Below, piece after piece: positions 51,597 to 62,200 of a stretch of 64,000 bases of DNA (within the stretch, counting starts at the first letter, position 1; the number at the start of each line of letters is the position of its first letter). The position numbers and the translations under genes are program-made. The DNA is taken from positions 186,001-250,000 of the forward strand of contig JAWKPL010000001.1 in the NCBI GenBank assembly GCA_041390685.1, read 5' to 3'. Under the pieces are notes generated by a model. That model was not told the origin of the DNA and did no database searches. It saw only the letters and a program-made list of their open reading frames with translations. Source of the DNA: JAIBBD01 sp041390685 (GTDB taxonomy: Bacteria > Chloroflexota > Dehalococcoidia > UBA2979).

Positions 51597-52525
51597 CGCG
51601 CCAGCCCTCTCTGGACATCTGCAGCCGGGCGGCGGCCGAGGGCGACCGCAAGCGCGTCATCGATCGACGGCTGCTCGAAGACGAAGCCATGGGATTCCAG
51701 GGCCGCCGGGAGGGCGCGCTGGCTGACGAGCAGGGTTTCGGAGGCAAGGTCGCGGCCGAAGAGCAGGCGGAGCGCGAACGCCGGGATGGGGAAGATCGTG
51801 GGCCGGCGGAGCTGCCGGCCGAGGGCCTTCGTGAACTCGCTGTTGCGCACCGGGCCGGGCGCCACCACGTTCACCGGGCCGTCGAGGGCAGGCGTCGCGA
51901 GCGCGAACTCGAGGGCGCGCACCAGGTCCTGCGTGCTGATCCAGGAGAACCACTGGCGCCCGCTGCCGAGCCGTCCGCCGAGGCCGAGGCGAAACGGCAG
52001 CAGGAGCCGCCGCAGGAGCTCAGAGTCGGGGCCAATGACGGGCGCGGTGCGCGCATGCACCACGCGGATGCCGGCAGCACGAGCGGTCGCGGCGGCGGCT
52101 TCCCAGTCGGCGACGAGGTCGGCCAGGAATCCGGAGCCACGGAAGCTGTCTTCGGACAGTTGCGCCTCGCCAGCGTCCCCGTAGTAGCCGGCACCCGACA
52201 TCGTGATGAGGACCTTCGGCGGCTGCGACATCGCGGCGAGATGCCCCGCGAGCACGACCGTGGAGTCAATACGGCTGGAGCGCAGGAGGGCGCGCCTGGC
52301 GCTCGTCCAGCGCTTCCCGGCGATGGAGACGCCGGACAGGTGGACGACCGCATCCATGCCGTCGAATGCTCCGGCACGGACCCAACCGCGCGCCGGGTCC
52401 CACTGCGCGGCGGCGTCGGACTCCGGTCCGCGGACGATCTGCCGTACCTCGTGGCCATGCGACTCGAGCCAGTCCGTGAGCGCGGAGCCGATGTAGCCAC
52501 TGGCTCCGGTGATCGCGACGCGCAT
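51593..52525 (-). CDS. TIGR01777 family epimerase (SDR39-like)
   Basis: 310 residues. VAITGASGYIGSALTDWLES is the NAD(P)-binding loop. HLSGVSIAGKRWTSARR and SGAGYYGD follow at the active site, and VRNSEFTKALGRQLRRPTI and LASETLLVSQRALPA close the C-terminal domain. This is the widespread 'TIGR01777' SDR family, of uncertain reaction. It is first in an operon with the SRPBCC and UV-endonuclease genes. Confidence 0.88.
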   Translation of the reverse strand: MRVAITGASGYIGSALTDWLESHGHEVRQIVRGPESDAAAQWDPARGWVRAGAFDGMDAVVHLSGVSIAGKRWTSARRALLRSSRIDSTVVLAGHLAAMSQPPKVLITMSGAGYYGDAGEAQLSEDSFRGSGFLADLVADWEAAAATARAAGIRVVHARTAPVIGPDSELLRRLLLPFRLGLGGRLGSGRQWFSWISTQDLVRALEFALATPALDGPVNVVAPGPVRNSEFTKALGRQLRRPTIFPIPAFALRLLFGRDLASETLLVSQRALPAALESHGFVFEQPSIDDALAVALGRRPAADVQRGLAR

Positions 52526-52619
52526 GCTGTGTACCTCGATTTCCGTGGGATTGCGAACTCCACTATGTGAGGGCAGCGCCGCCGCCGGAAGGAGGTCGGC
52601 GGCGGCGCTGCCCGGGGGA

Positions 52620-53303
52620 CTACCGAGCCCGGTTGGTCGCGAAGCGGCGGGCTGCCAGGGGCAGCGCGGCCGCCGACAGGACCAGGGCGCCGATCCAGAG
52701 GATGCTCGCGCCGTTCCCGGAGACCACGCCGGCGTTGCCGGTGCGGGGCGCCTGCGGGGTGGCCGCCGTCGCGGGTGCCGCGGGCGGAATGAGCACCTTG
52801 TCGATGACGTGGATGACGCCGTTGCTGGCGAGCACGTCAGCGGTCACGACCTTTGCGCCGCCCACGGTCACCGAGCCGCCCGAGGCCACGATCGGCAGGC
52901 TGCCGCCCTGCACCGTCTTCGCCTCGGTGAGCTTCGCGGCGTCAGCCGCCAGCACCTGCCCCGACACCACGTGGTAGAGCAGGATCTCCTTGAGCTTCGC
53001 GGGGTCCTTGAGCAGGCTGTCGACCGTGCCGGCCGGCAGCGCCGCGAAGGCGGCGTCCGTGGGCGCGAAGACCGTGAACGGACCGGCGCCCTTCAGGGTC
53101 GAGGTCAGCCCGGCGGCCTCCACGGCGGCGAGCAGCGTCTTGAAGTTCCCGTTGGCAGTGGCCGTGTCGACGATGTCCGCGGTTGCCTGCTCGGGCGGTC
53201 GCGCGTCGGTGACGGGGCCACCGGCGATGCCGGCGGCGCTGACGGAGGCCACGAGCGCGAGCGCCGCGGCGATGCCCGCGAATGGGGCGAGAAGTTTCTT
53301 CAT
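52620..53303 (-). CDS. fasciclin (FAS1) domain surface protein
   Basis: 227 residues. Signal peptide (KKLLAPFAGIAAALALVASV), then one FAS1 domain with GNFKTLLAAVEAAGLTSTLK, FTVFAPTDAAFAALPAG, ILLYHVVSGQVL and NGVIHVIDKVLIPP. A PATAATPQAPRTGNAG linker leads to a hydrophobic helix and a basic end, resembling a sorting signal with a PRTG box. The second ATG (53303) is preferred, as AGAAAGG lies 8-9 bases away. FAS1 proteins mediate adhesion. It is divergent from the carH gene. Confidence 0.88.
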   Translation of the reverse strand: MKKLLAPFAGIAAALALVASVSAAGIAGGPVTDARPPEQATADIVDTATANGNFKTLLAAVEAAGLTSTLKGAGPFTVFAPTDAAFAALPAGTVDSLLKDPAKLKEILLYHVVSGQVLAADAAKLTEAKTVQGGSLPIVASGGSVTVGGAKVVTADVLASNGVIHVIDKVLIPPAAPATAATPQAPRTGNAGVVSGNGASILWIGALVLSAAALPLAARRFATNRAR

Positions 53304-53604
53304 GTGCATTGCCTTTCTGGTGTCGTGACGTATCGGTCTATGCGTCCTTGATGACTCACGTGAAACGGACCACGGCTGCAGTCCGTTTCACGTGGTGCTC
53401 CCAATCTGCATCGCAAGCGTCGATGGACCATCGATGGATGCGACGTCGCGTGAGGCGATGTCAGTCGTCTCGCGGCCTCCTTTCATTTGTCGCTCCTTTT
53501 CCATCGGTGATGTCTTCATTGGTCACCGCCCCTTGATTTGAACAAACTGCGCCCAGCGTGTCAATGGCCTTGGCAAACTTTTGCACAAGTGACAGACTTG
53601 CCGC
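53304..53604. promoter_or_regulatory. divergent regulatory region between fasciclin gene and carH
   Basis: Contains several inverted repeats. There is a 14-bp arm pair CACGTGAAACGGAC at 53357-53394 with a ten-base spacer. Two ten-base palindromes, CCATCGATGG (53428-53437) and GCGACGTCGC (53440-53449), follow. Close to the carH ATG are GCAAACTTTTGC (53573-53584) and CAAGT-GACAG-ACTTG (53586-53600). The last two sit where a MerR-type autoregulator operator would be expected. This is inference; no experimental site is known. Confidence 0.5.
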
Positions 53605-54489
53605 ATGGAATACACGGTTCATGCTGCCGGCCGCGCGACCGGCATCTCACCCTGGCGGATCCGGACGTGGGAGCGGCGCTACGGAGTCCCCGCCCCCGCG
53701 CGGGATGCTGGAGGCCGGCGGACATACACGGAGGCGGACCTGGCGGTACTGCGGCGGATGGCGGCGCTGGTCGACCAGGGGCTGTCGGCCTCGCACGCGG
53801 CGGAGGCGATCCGCCGCGAGGAAGACACCACCACGGCGGCCCGTGTCGACCCGGAGGTGGTCGATGGGCGCGTGGCGCTGCTCGTCGACGCCGCGGCCCT
53901 ATTCGACGAACACGGGTGCCTGGAGACGCTGGCGAGCGCCGCGGGCGTGGGATGGGCAGGGGCTATCGAAGCGATCGTCATGCCCGCGCTGCGCGAGGTC
54001 GGGCTGCGCTGGGAGCGCGGCGAAGTCTCGCTCGCCGCCGAACACTTCCTGTCGTTGCTGGTGCACCGCGAGCTGATGGCAGCGGTCGCGGCGCTGCCGG
54101 AGGCGGCGCCTGACGCGCCGCGGCTCGTGATCGCGTGCGCCCAGGACGACTTCCACGACATGGGCGCCATCGCCCTCTGGCTGCTGCTGCGCGAGCGAGG
54201 GGCGCACGTCGTCTGCCTCGGAGCCGACGTCCCGGCGCGAGCGATCGTGACCGCGACGCAGGCGTTCCACCCCGGCGCGGTGTGCGTCACGGGCGTCGCA
54301 GCCACCTCGACGCCGATGCTGGCGGAGGCGGCGCGAGTGTTGCTGGAGTCGCGGACGGACGCGCGCGTGTTCGTGGGGGGACCGGCGGCCACCGGACCGA
54401 CCGCGGAGGGCATCGCGGCGCCGAGGCTGCCCGAGTCGCTGGTGGCGGCCACCGACATGCTGCTGGCCGCCGCAGCGCGCGCGGACTAG
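53605..54489 (+). CDS. carH: CarH/LitR-type B12-dependent photoreceptor transcription regulator
   Basis: 294 residues. N-terminal MerR helix-turn-helix (TVHAAGRATGISPWRIRTWERRYGVP). A four-helix bundle has W136-x9-E146-H147 (RWERGEVSLAAEH), the hallmark of light-sensing CarH proteins. The C-terminal Rossmann domain has DDFHDMG, with His184 as cobalt ligand. In known family members adenosylcobalamin and light control tetramer formation on DNA. Nearby UV-repair-like and fasciclin genes are possible targets. Its last bases overlap the convergent NnrS-like gene by four. Confidence 0.9.
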   Translation: MEYTVHAAGRATGISPWRIRTWERRYGVPAPARDAGGRRTYTEADLAVLRRMAALVDQGLSASHAAEAIRREEDTTTAARVDPEVVDGRVALLVDAAALFDEHGCLETLASAAGVGWAGAIEAIVMPALREVGLRWERGEVSLAAEHFLSLLVHRELMAAVAALPEAAPDAPRLVIACAQDDFHDMGAIALWLLLRERGAHVVCLGADVPARAIVTATQAFHPGAVCVTGVAATSTPMLAEAARVLLESRTDARVFVGGPAATGPTAEGIAAPRLPESLVAATDMLLAAAARAD

Positions 54490-55877
54490 GCGAGTGGCAC
54501 TTCGCGCCCGCGCCACGCGGCGACGCGCGCGAGGTAGTCCCGGTGACTCCGCCGGGCTCGCAGGTAGAGCCACGCGAAGACGGCGACCGAGACGAGACCG
54601 AGGATGCCCCCAACGGCCATGCTCCAGTAGCGCGCTTCCCCGCTCACACCAGCCAGCGGTATGAGGCCGCGGAAGACGGCGGCGAGCGGGATGGCGAGGG
54701 CGAACGCAACGCCCCGCCAGCGGGCGGGCGGGCGGGCGAGCCGCTCGCTGGCGAACTCCGGCAGGATGAGCTGCCCCATCACGACGATGGCCAGCGTGAT
54801 CACGCCGAGCAGGAACAGGTGGCGGATCGTATCGAGCGTGGCGGGCGTGGCCTCGGAGCCGTCGAGCAGGGCGCGGGCGGCCGTGAGCGCGAGCAGCGCA
54901 CCCGTCAGGGTGAGCGAACCTGCCAGCGCGCGCAGGGCCCAGATGAAGTGGCGGGAGGCCGGCGCGAGGCGGACGCCTCGACGCCACCAGCCGACGGCAA
55001 GCGCCACGGCGGCCATCGCGAGACCCAGCAGCAGTTGTCCGATCGAGGCGAGACGGGCCTCCCACGCCCCGGCGCCGTCCAGATGGAGGGCGAGGCCCGC
55101 CAGCCAGAACAGGAGGCCGGCCTGGAGGGCCGCGGCGAACGCCCATGTGCACCTCGACGGCGGCGACGGCGCCCCGAAAAACGTCGGGAAGGAGCGCAGG
55201 CCGACACCCGCCAGTGCCGAGAGCAGCACGCCAAAGGTCTGTGCGGTGAGCAGCAAGGCGTTGCGGTCCGCGGGCAGCACCCGCTGCCCCTCCGACGCGA
55301 GGTCGCGCAGCCACCAGAAGCTCAGGACGGCTTGCAGCGCGAGCCAGCACACGCTCGACGCGAGAAGGGCTGCGGACGGCGAACGCGGGGCGGCCCACGG
55401 CTGGAGCGTCCGCACGAGCGATGCCAGCGCGACGAGCGCGCCGGCGGCCTCGAGTGCGGCGCCCAGCAACATCACGGCGGCGAACGGGGCGTGCTCGGCG
55501 AGCGGCTGGCCGACCGCGCGGAGGAGCATCCCCGAGGCGAGCAGCCAGAAGGCGGCGCGGACAGACGCCGTATGGAGCGGCCGGTTCGTAAACCGCGGAG
55601 CGAGGCGCGTCGAGACGCCGACCACGAACAGACCCGCGAAGCCGACGACCTGCAGGTGGCCGTGCACCTGCGCATGCGCGAGCCATCCGACATCGGCGCG
55701 GCCGAGCGCCGCCTCGATGGGGAGCGAGACCGCCAGCGTGAATCCACCGAGGACGCCGAACGCCAGCGCGGCCAGCAGGAATGGGACGTGCGCGTCCTCG
55801 TGCGGTGGGTGCGCGGCCGCGGCACCCGGGGGCGGGGGCGCCTCGAAGGTGCGGCCGAGCCCGGGAGCGCGCGTCAG
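54486..55877 (-). CDS. NnrS family membrane protein, probable CTG start
   Basis: About 463 residues if begun at CTG 55877, with roughly 12 membrane helices. A histidine-rich stretch WLAHAQVHGHLQVVGFAGLF fits the haem-copper protein NnrS, found in nitric-oxide response. A shorter frame beginning at GTG 55667 loses the first helices and starts inside that His-rich motif. The CTG of CTGACG overlaps the TGA of the preceding Moco gene, giving a CTGA junction like the ATGA overlaps elsewhere. The upstream stretch (VPFLLAALAFGVLGGFTLAV) is plainly coding. No ATG, GTG or TTG lies between. Confidence 0.75.
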   Translation of the reverse strand: MTRAPGLGRTFEAPPPPGAAAAHPPHEDAHVPFLLAALAFGVLGGFTLAVSLPIEAALGRADVGWLAHAQVHGHLQVVGFAGLFVVGVSTRLAPRFTNRPLHTASVRAAFWLLASGMLLRAVGQPLAEHAPFAAVMLLGAALEAAGALVALASLVRTLQPWAAPRSPSAALLASSVCWLALQAVLSFWWLRDLASEGQRVLPADRNALLLTAQTFGVLLSALAGVGLRSFPTFFGAPSPPSRCTWAFAAALQAGLLFWLAGLALHLDGAGAWEARLASIGQLLLGLAMAAVALAVGWWRRGVRLAPASRHFIWALRALAGSLTLTGALLALTAARALLDGSEATPATLDTIRHLFLLGVITLAIVVMGQLILPEFASERLARPPARWRGVAFALAIPLAAVFRGLIPLAGVSGEARYWSMAVGGILGLVSVAVFAWLYLRARRSHRDYLARVAAWRGREVPLA

Positions 55878-56413
55878 GCGGCGCTCGGGCCGGCCGGATC
55901 GCGGCCGATGCGCTGCAGGGCGATCCGCCGCGCGGAGTCCTCGGCCGGATCGGCCGTAAGCTCGATGCGGTCAAGCCACTTGATACTCGTGAAGCAGGCA
56001 CCGCCGGGGATCAGGATGCGCATCGGGCCGCCGTGCTCCTCCGGTAATGGGGCGTCTTCGAGGTCGAGCACGACGAGCGCCTCGTTCACGTCCTCGATGG
56101 GCACGATGGTGGCGAAGTCGCCCGCGGCGAGCGTGACCCAGCGCGCGCCCTCGAGCGGCCGGGCAGCGTCGATCAGACTGGTGAGGCGGACACCGCTCCA
56201 CGACAGGCCGGGGACGGTCCAGCCCTCTTCACAGTCGAAGTCGCGGACAACGGCCGTCTGGTGACGCGCGCGGAGGTCGGCCGCGCTCAACGTCTCGGGA
56301 TGCTCAACGGCACCACCGACTCGCAGAAGGTGGCGGGCGGCGTCGACTCTCGGGGCGGGGTGGACGGGAAGGGCGTCGAGGACCAGCTTCGGACCCTCCG
56401 TCGGGCGTTCCAT
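55874..56413 (-). CDS. sulfite-oxidase-fold molybdopterin protein (YedY-like), small
   Basis: 179 residues, only the Moco-binding domain. DFDCEEGWTVPGLSWSGVRL carries the Mo-ligating Cys, and GGPMRILIPGGACFTSIKWLDR is the C-terminal Moco pocket. No signal peptide, dimerisation domain or haem site is present. It stops with an overlap into the NnrS-like gene, so they are one operon. Substrate unknown. Confidence 0.8.
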   Translation of the reverse strand: MERPTEGPKLVLDALPVHPAPRVDAARHLLRVGGAVEHPETLSAADLRARHQTAVVRDFDCEEGWTVPGLSWSGVRLTSLIDAARPLEGARWVTLAAGDFATIVPIEDVNEALVVLDLEDAPLPEEHGGPMRILIPGGACFTSIKWLDRIELTADPAEDSARRIALQRIGRDPAGPSAA

Positions 56414-56502
56414 GAGCAGGCTCCTTTCGCGGGGTCGAACCGGGGCGCGCCCGATTGAGCCTCACGGACGGGCGCGGTACCCATATGCTGTATCTTCCGC
56501 CC

Positions 56503-56544
56503 CCGCCGAAGTATCGTCTAGTTGCCAGCTTAACGATTCGTAAG
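56503..56544 (+). promoter_or_regulatory. candidate operator for the Rrf2 regulator
   Basis: Two imperfect inverted repeats in the divergent region before the Rrf2 gene: TATCTTC...GAAGTAT around 56503-56529, and CTTAACGATTCGTAAG at 56529-56544 with one bulged A. The second sits right before the ribosome site. Low confidence without binding data. Confidence 0.35.
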
Positions 56545-56553
56545 GGCCGCTGC

Positions 56554-57081
56554 ATGCAAATCGCGCTGAGTCGCAAGGGCGACTATTCCGTGCGAGCGAT
56601 GATCGACATCGCGCGCCACTACCAGGAGCGCCGCCGCAAGGCGCGGGAGATCGCGCGGACAATGGACATCCCGGAGCGGTACCTGCCGCAGCTGCTCGCG
56701 CCACTGGTGCATGCCGGTCTGCTGGTCGCGACAGCCGGTCCGGACGGCGGCTACGAACTCGCGATCCCGCCGGCGGCGATCAGCCTGTTGCAGATCGTCG
56801 AGCTGGCCGAGGGGCCGCTGGAGTCGCCCGAATGCGTCTTCGGAGGCGGGCCGTGCGACTGGGCCGGCGTTTGTCCGGCGCACGAAGCATGGACCGAGGG
56901 GCGGGCCGCGCTCGAGCGACGCCTCGACCGTACGACGCTGGCGGATCTCGCGGCGCGGGACGCCGCGATCGAGCGCGGTGACGTGCCGCAGCCCTCGGTG
57001 GCGCTGCACCCCGTGACCGTGAAGCGACGCGGACTCCGCGACGGGCAGGAGCAGACGCGGCCAGGCGCGCGCGAGCGCTGA
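56554..57081 (+). CDS. Rrf2 family regulator with Fe-S cysteines (NsrR/IscR-like)
   Basis: 175 residues from ATG 56554 (AAGGG upstream). IALSRKGDYSVRAMIDIARH opens the winged helix, and IPERYLPQLLAPLVHAGLL is the recognition region. CVFGGGPCDWAGVC provides three cysteines (spacing 6 and 5) as in Fe-S Rrf2 sensors such as NsrR and IscR. Divergent from the NnrS-like operon, so NO sensing is plausible. The C-terminal tail is Arg-rich. Longer frames to 56455 are not protein-like. Confidence 0.85.
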   Translation: MQIALSRKGDYSVRAMIDIARHYQERRRKAREIARTMDIPERYLPQLLAPLVHAGLLVATAGPDGGYELAIPPAAISLLQIVELAEGPLESPECVFGGGPCDWAGVCPAHEAWTEGRAALERRLDRTTLADLAARDAAIERGDVPQPSVALHPVTVKRRGLRDGQEQTRPGARER

Positions 57082-57164
57082 CTCTAGTCCCCGCCGCTGG
57101 GGGACGTTCGACCCACCGAGGTATTCTGACTGGCGTGTCATCCTCGACGCGAGGAGGGAACGCT

Positions 57165-58909
<1,745 letters not shown>

Positions 58910-58913
<4 letters not shown>

Positions 58914-59887
58914 GCGCCGCTCCCGTCGACCGCGAGCACGCGGTGCACCTGCTGCGCGAGATGACGCGCATCCGGCGCTTCGAGGAGAAGTGTGCGGAGC
59001 TGTATAGCGCGGGGAAGATCCGCGGGTTCCTGCACCTGTACGTCGGCGAGGAGGCCATCGCCACCGGGGTGATGCAGGCCCTCGACGCGGACGACGCGAT
59101 CGTCGCGACGTACCGCGAACACGGGCACGCGCTCGCGCGGGGGATCGCGATGGATGCGCTGATGGCGGAGATGTACGGACGCCTCGAAGGGGTGAGCCGC
59201 GGACGAGGCGGCTCGATGCACGTCTTCGACGCGGCGACGAGATTCTACGGCGGGAACGCCATCGTAGGCGGCGGGCTGCCGCTGGCCGTTGGCCTGGCGC
59301 TGGCGGACCGGATGCAGGGCCGGCGGCGCGTCACGGCGTGCTTCTTCGGTGAGGGGGCGGTCGCCGAAGGCGCCTTTCACGAGTCGATGAACCTCGCGGC
59401 CGTGTGGAACCTGCCGGTGTTGTTCTGCTGCGAGAACAACCTGTACGCCATGGGGACGGCGCTCGCGCGGTCCGAGTCGGAGACCGACCTGGTGCTGAAG
59501 GCGGCGGCGTTCGACATCGCGGCATGGCCGGTCGATGGCATGGACGTACTCGCGGTCGAGGAACATGCGCGCCGCGCCGCGGCGATGGTGCGCGCGGGCG
59601 CCGGACCCGTGTTCCTCGAGCTGCGGACGTACCGCTTCCGCGCGCACTCGATGTACGACCCCGACCGGTACCGTGAACGCGAGGAGATCGAGCACTGGCG
59701 CGAGCGCGACCCGCTACCCGCGTTCATGGCCTCGATGCCCGAGGTGTTCGATGAGGCGACGGTTGCCGGCATCGAGCAGGAGGTCGCGGCCGAGATCGCG
59801 AGAGCGATCGCGTTCGCCGAGGCGGGCAGCCTCGAGGCCGTGGACGACCTCGATCGGTTCGTGACGATGGACGAGGTGGTGCCGTGA
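58910..59887 (+). CDS. pdhA: 2-oxoacid (pyruvate-type) dehydrogenase E1 component, alpha subunit
   Basis: 325 residues, thiamine-diphosphate enzyme. MTRIRRFEEKCAELYSAGKI, the TPP loop FGEGAVAEGAFHESMNLAAV and CENNLYAMGTA match PDH/acetoin dehydrogenase alpha subunits. It starts in GTGA overlap with the acyl-CoA ligase gene and ends in GTGA overlap with the beta subunit gene. Pyruvate versus acetoin or branched-chain substrate cannot be settled by sequence here. Confidence 0.9.
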
Positions 59888-60891
59888 GCGCGGCCGGGAT
59901 GCGGCAGTTGCAGTACCGCCTCGCGGTCCGCGAAGCGATACGGGATGCAATGCGCGCGGACGAGCGCGTGTTCCTGATGGGCGAGGACGTGGGCGCGTAC
60001 GGCGGCTGCTTCGCGGTGAGCCTCGGGCTGTTCGAGGAGTTCGGGCCGGAGCGGATCCGCGATACGCCGCTGTCGGAGCTGGCGTTCGTGGGCGCGGGGA
60101 TCGGCGCGGCGCTCGGCGGCATGCGCCCGATCGTCGAGATCATGACGGTGAACTTCAGCCTGCTGGCGCTTGACCAGATCGTCAACAACGCCGCGACGCT
60201 ATCGCACATGTCGGGCGGCCAGTTCGCGATTCCACTGGTGATCCGCATCCCCACCGGGGGCGGGCGCCAGCTCGCCGCGCAGCACTCGCACAGCCTCGAG
60301 GGGTGGTTCGCACACATTCCGGGGCTGAAGGTGCTCGCGCCGGCGACGGTGGAGGATGCACGGGGCATGCTCGCGCCCGCGCTGGCAGACCCCAACCCGG
60401 TGCTCATCTTCGAGCACGTGCTGCTCTACAACGTCGAAGAGCAGGTCACGGCCGAACCGGCCGCGGTCGACATCACCTCGGCGGCCATCCGCCGGGCCGG
60501 GCGTGACGTCTCGCTGATCTCGTACGGGGGCAGCCTGCCGATCACGCTGGAGGCCGCCGAGGCCCTCGCGGCGGACGGTATCGAGGCGGAGGTCATCGAC
60601 CTGCGTGTGCTGCGTCCGCTGGATGAACGGGCGATCCTCGAGTCCGTCGCGCGCACGCACCGGGTCGTGATCGTGGACGAAGGGTGGCGCAGCGGCAGCC
60701 TGTCGGCGGAGATCTCCGCCCGCATCATGGAGCATGCGTTCTTCGACCTCGACGCGCCCGTGCAGCGCGTCTGTTCGGCGGAGGTGCCGGTGCCGTACGC
60801 GCAGCAGCTGGAGCAGGCGGCGCGCCCTCGGGCCGCGGAGGTGGAGCGCGTGGCGCGGGCGCTGGTGGAGGGGCGGCCACTCGATGGCTGA
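59884..60891 (+). CDS. pdhB: 2-oxoacid dehydrogenase E1 component, beta subunit
   Basis: 335 residues. LQYRLAVREAIRDAMRADE, GEDVGAYGGCFAVSLGLFEEF and RIRDTPLSELAFVGAGIGAAL are typical of the beta subunit. MDLRVLRPLDE-type sequence near residue 240 and GWRSGSLSAEISARIMEHAF complete the transketolase C-domain. Expected to form an alpha2beta2 heterotetramer with the preceding gene product. Its last eight bases overlap the E2 gene. Confidence 0.92.
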   Translation: MSAAGMRQLQYRLAVREAIRDAMRADERVFLMGEDVGAYGGCFAVSLGLFEEFGPERIRDTPLSELAFVGAGIGAALGGMRPIVEIMTVNFSLLALDQIVNNAATLSHMSGGQFAIPLVIRIPTGGGRQLAAQHSHSLEGWFAHIPGLKVLAPATVEDARGMLAPALADPNPVLIFEHVLLYNVEEQVTAEPAAVDITSAAIRRAGRDVSLISYGGSLPITLEAAEALAADGIEAEVIDLRVLRPLDERAILESVARTHRVVIVDEGWRSGSLSAEISARIMEHAFFDLDAPVQRVCSAEVPVPYAQQLEQAARPRAAEVERVARALVEGRPLDG

Positions 60892-62200
60892 CTTCCTGAT
60901 GCCGTCGCTTGGGGCCGACATGGACGCAGGGCGGCTGGTCGAATGGCGCGTGCGGCCCGGCGACCAGGTCGAGCGCGGCGACATCATCGCGACCATCGAG
61001 ACCGACAAGGCGGCGATCGACGTCGAGGTATGGGAGAGCGGCACGGTCGAGGCACTGCTGGTAGAGGAGGGGACGCGGGTGCCCGTTGGCACGCCGCTGG
61101 CGCGCATCGCGGCAGCCGCGCTTTCCGCCGCCGGGCCGGAAGCGCCCGATCAGGCACAGCCGGTGGAGACTTCCGCCGCGGCGCCCGTGGAGCCGCCGAC
61201 GACCCCGAGGGAGGCCACCGCACCGCCGCGGCCAGCGCCACCCGAGGCAGTGCCACAGCCGGCTGCCGCCGAAGCGCCCTCGAGGGAGCGGCTGCGGGTC
61301 ACGCCGCTCGCGCGGGTGCGGGCCGAGGAGCTGGGCGTGAACCTCGCGGGCGTGCGCGGGACGGGCCCGGACGGGGCGATCACGCAGGCCGACGTCGAGC
61401 GCGCGGGGGAAGGCGAGCCCGCCGCGGCGATCTCGCCATCGGAGGCGGGCCCGCCAGCGGCGGCCATCGAGGAGCCCTCGGAGACGGCGGCGGCCGAGAC
61501 CGGCGCGACGGTGGGCGAGCAGACAGAGCCACGGGCGGCGACGCTGCGGCGCGCCATCGCGGCCGCGATGTCGCTGTCCAACCGCGACATCCCGCACTAC
61601 TACCTCTCGATGGCGGTGGACCTGTCCTCGACACTGGCATGGCTCGAGCGCACCAACCAGCAACGCGGCGTCGCGGAACGGGTGCTGCCCTCGGCTCTGT
61701 TCGTGCGCGCGGTCGCGCTGGCGACGCACGAGGTGCCGGAGATGAACGGGCACTACCTCGACGGGCAGTTTCGTGCCGCCGAACGCGCGCACGTGGGGTT
61801 CGCCGTCGCGGTGCCGGGCGGCGGGCTGATCGCGCCGGCGATCCTGGAGGCGGACCGCAAGTCACTCGTCGAGGTGATGACTGCCCTCCGCGAGCTCGTG
61901 TCGCGGGCGCGAGCAGGTACGCTGCGTTCCTCCGAACTGGCTAGCCCAACGATCACGATCTCGAGCCTGGGCGAGCGCGGCGGCATTGACACGGTATACG
62001 GCATCGTCAACCCGCCGCAGGTGGCGCTCGTGGGAGTCGGGAGCATCGTCGAGCGGCCGTGGGCCGAAGGCGGGATGGTGGGTGCCAGGCGGCAGGTGAC
62101 GCTGTCGCTGTCAGGCGACCACCGCGTCAGCGACGGGCATCGAGGCGCGCTGTTCCTTGCGGCCATCGACCGGCTGCTACGAGATCCGGAGCGACTATGA
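60884..62200 (+). CDS. pdhC: dihydrolipoamide acyltransferase (E2)
   Basis: 438 residues. One lipoyl domain (1-75) with lipoyl lysine in IETDKAAIDVEV, followed by an Ala/Pro-rich linker. The E3-binding peripheral domain reads RVTPLARVRAEELGVNLAGV and GTGPDGAITQADVE. The catalytic domain ends with GDHRVSDGHRGALFL, which holds the His-Asp active site. The linker is long and acidic. It passes acyl groups from E1 to CoA. No E3 gene is in this operon, so a shared lipoamide dehydrogenase is implied. Confidence 0.92.
   Translation: MADFLMPSLGADMDAGRLVEWRVRPGDQVERGDIIATIETDKAAIDVEVWESGTVEALLVEEGTRVPVGTPLARIAAAALSAAGPEAPDQAQPVETSAAAPVEPPTTPREATAPPRPAPPEAVPQPAAAEAPSRERLRVTPLARVRAEELGVNLAGVRGTGPDGAITQADVERAGEGEPAAAISPSEAGPPAAAIEEPSETAAAETGATVGEQTEPRAATLRRAIAAAMSLSNRDIPHYYLSMAVDLSSTLAWLERTNQQRGVAERVLPSALFVRAVALATHEVPEMNGHYLDGQFRAAERAHVGFAVAVPGGGLIAPAILEADRKSLVEVMTALRELVSRARAGTLRSSELASPTITISSLGERGGIDTVYGIVNPPQVALVGVGSIVERPWAEGGMVGARRQVTLSLSGDHRVSDGHRGALFLAAIDRLLRDPERL

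Noticed and set aside
53899..56001. 700-codon open frame on the minus strand
   Set aside because: It is an Arg/Pro/Ala-rich shadow of the carH, NnrS-like and Moco genes in GC-rich DNA; no domain, no start signal.
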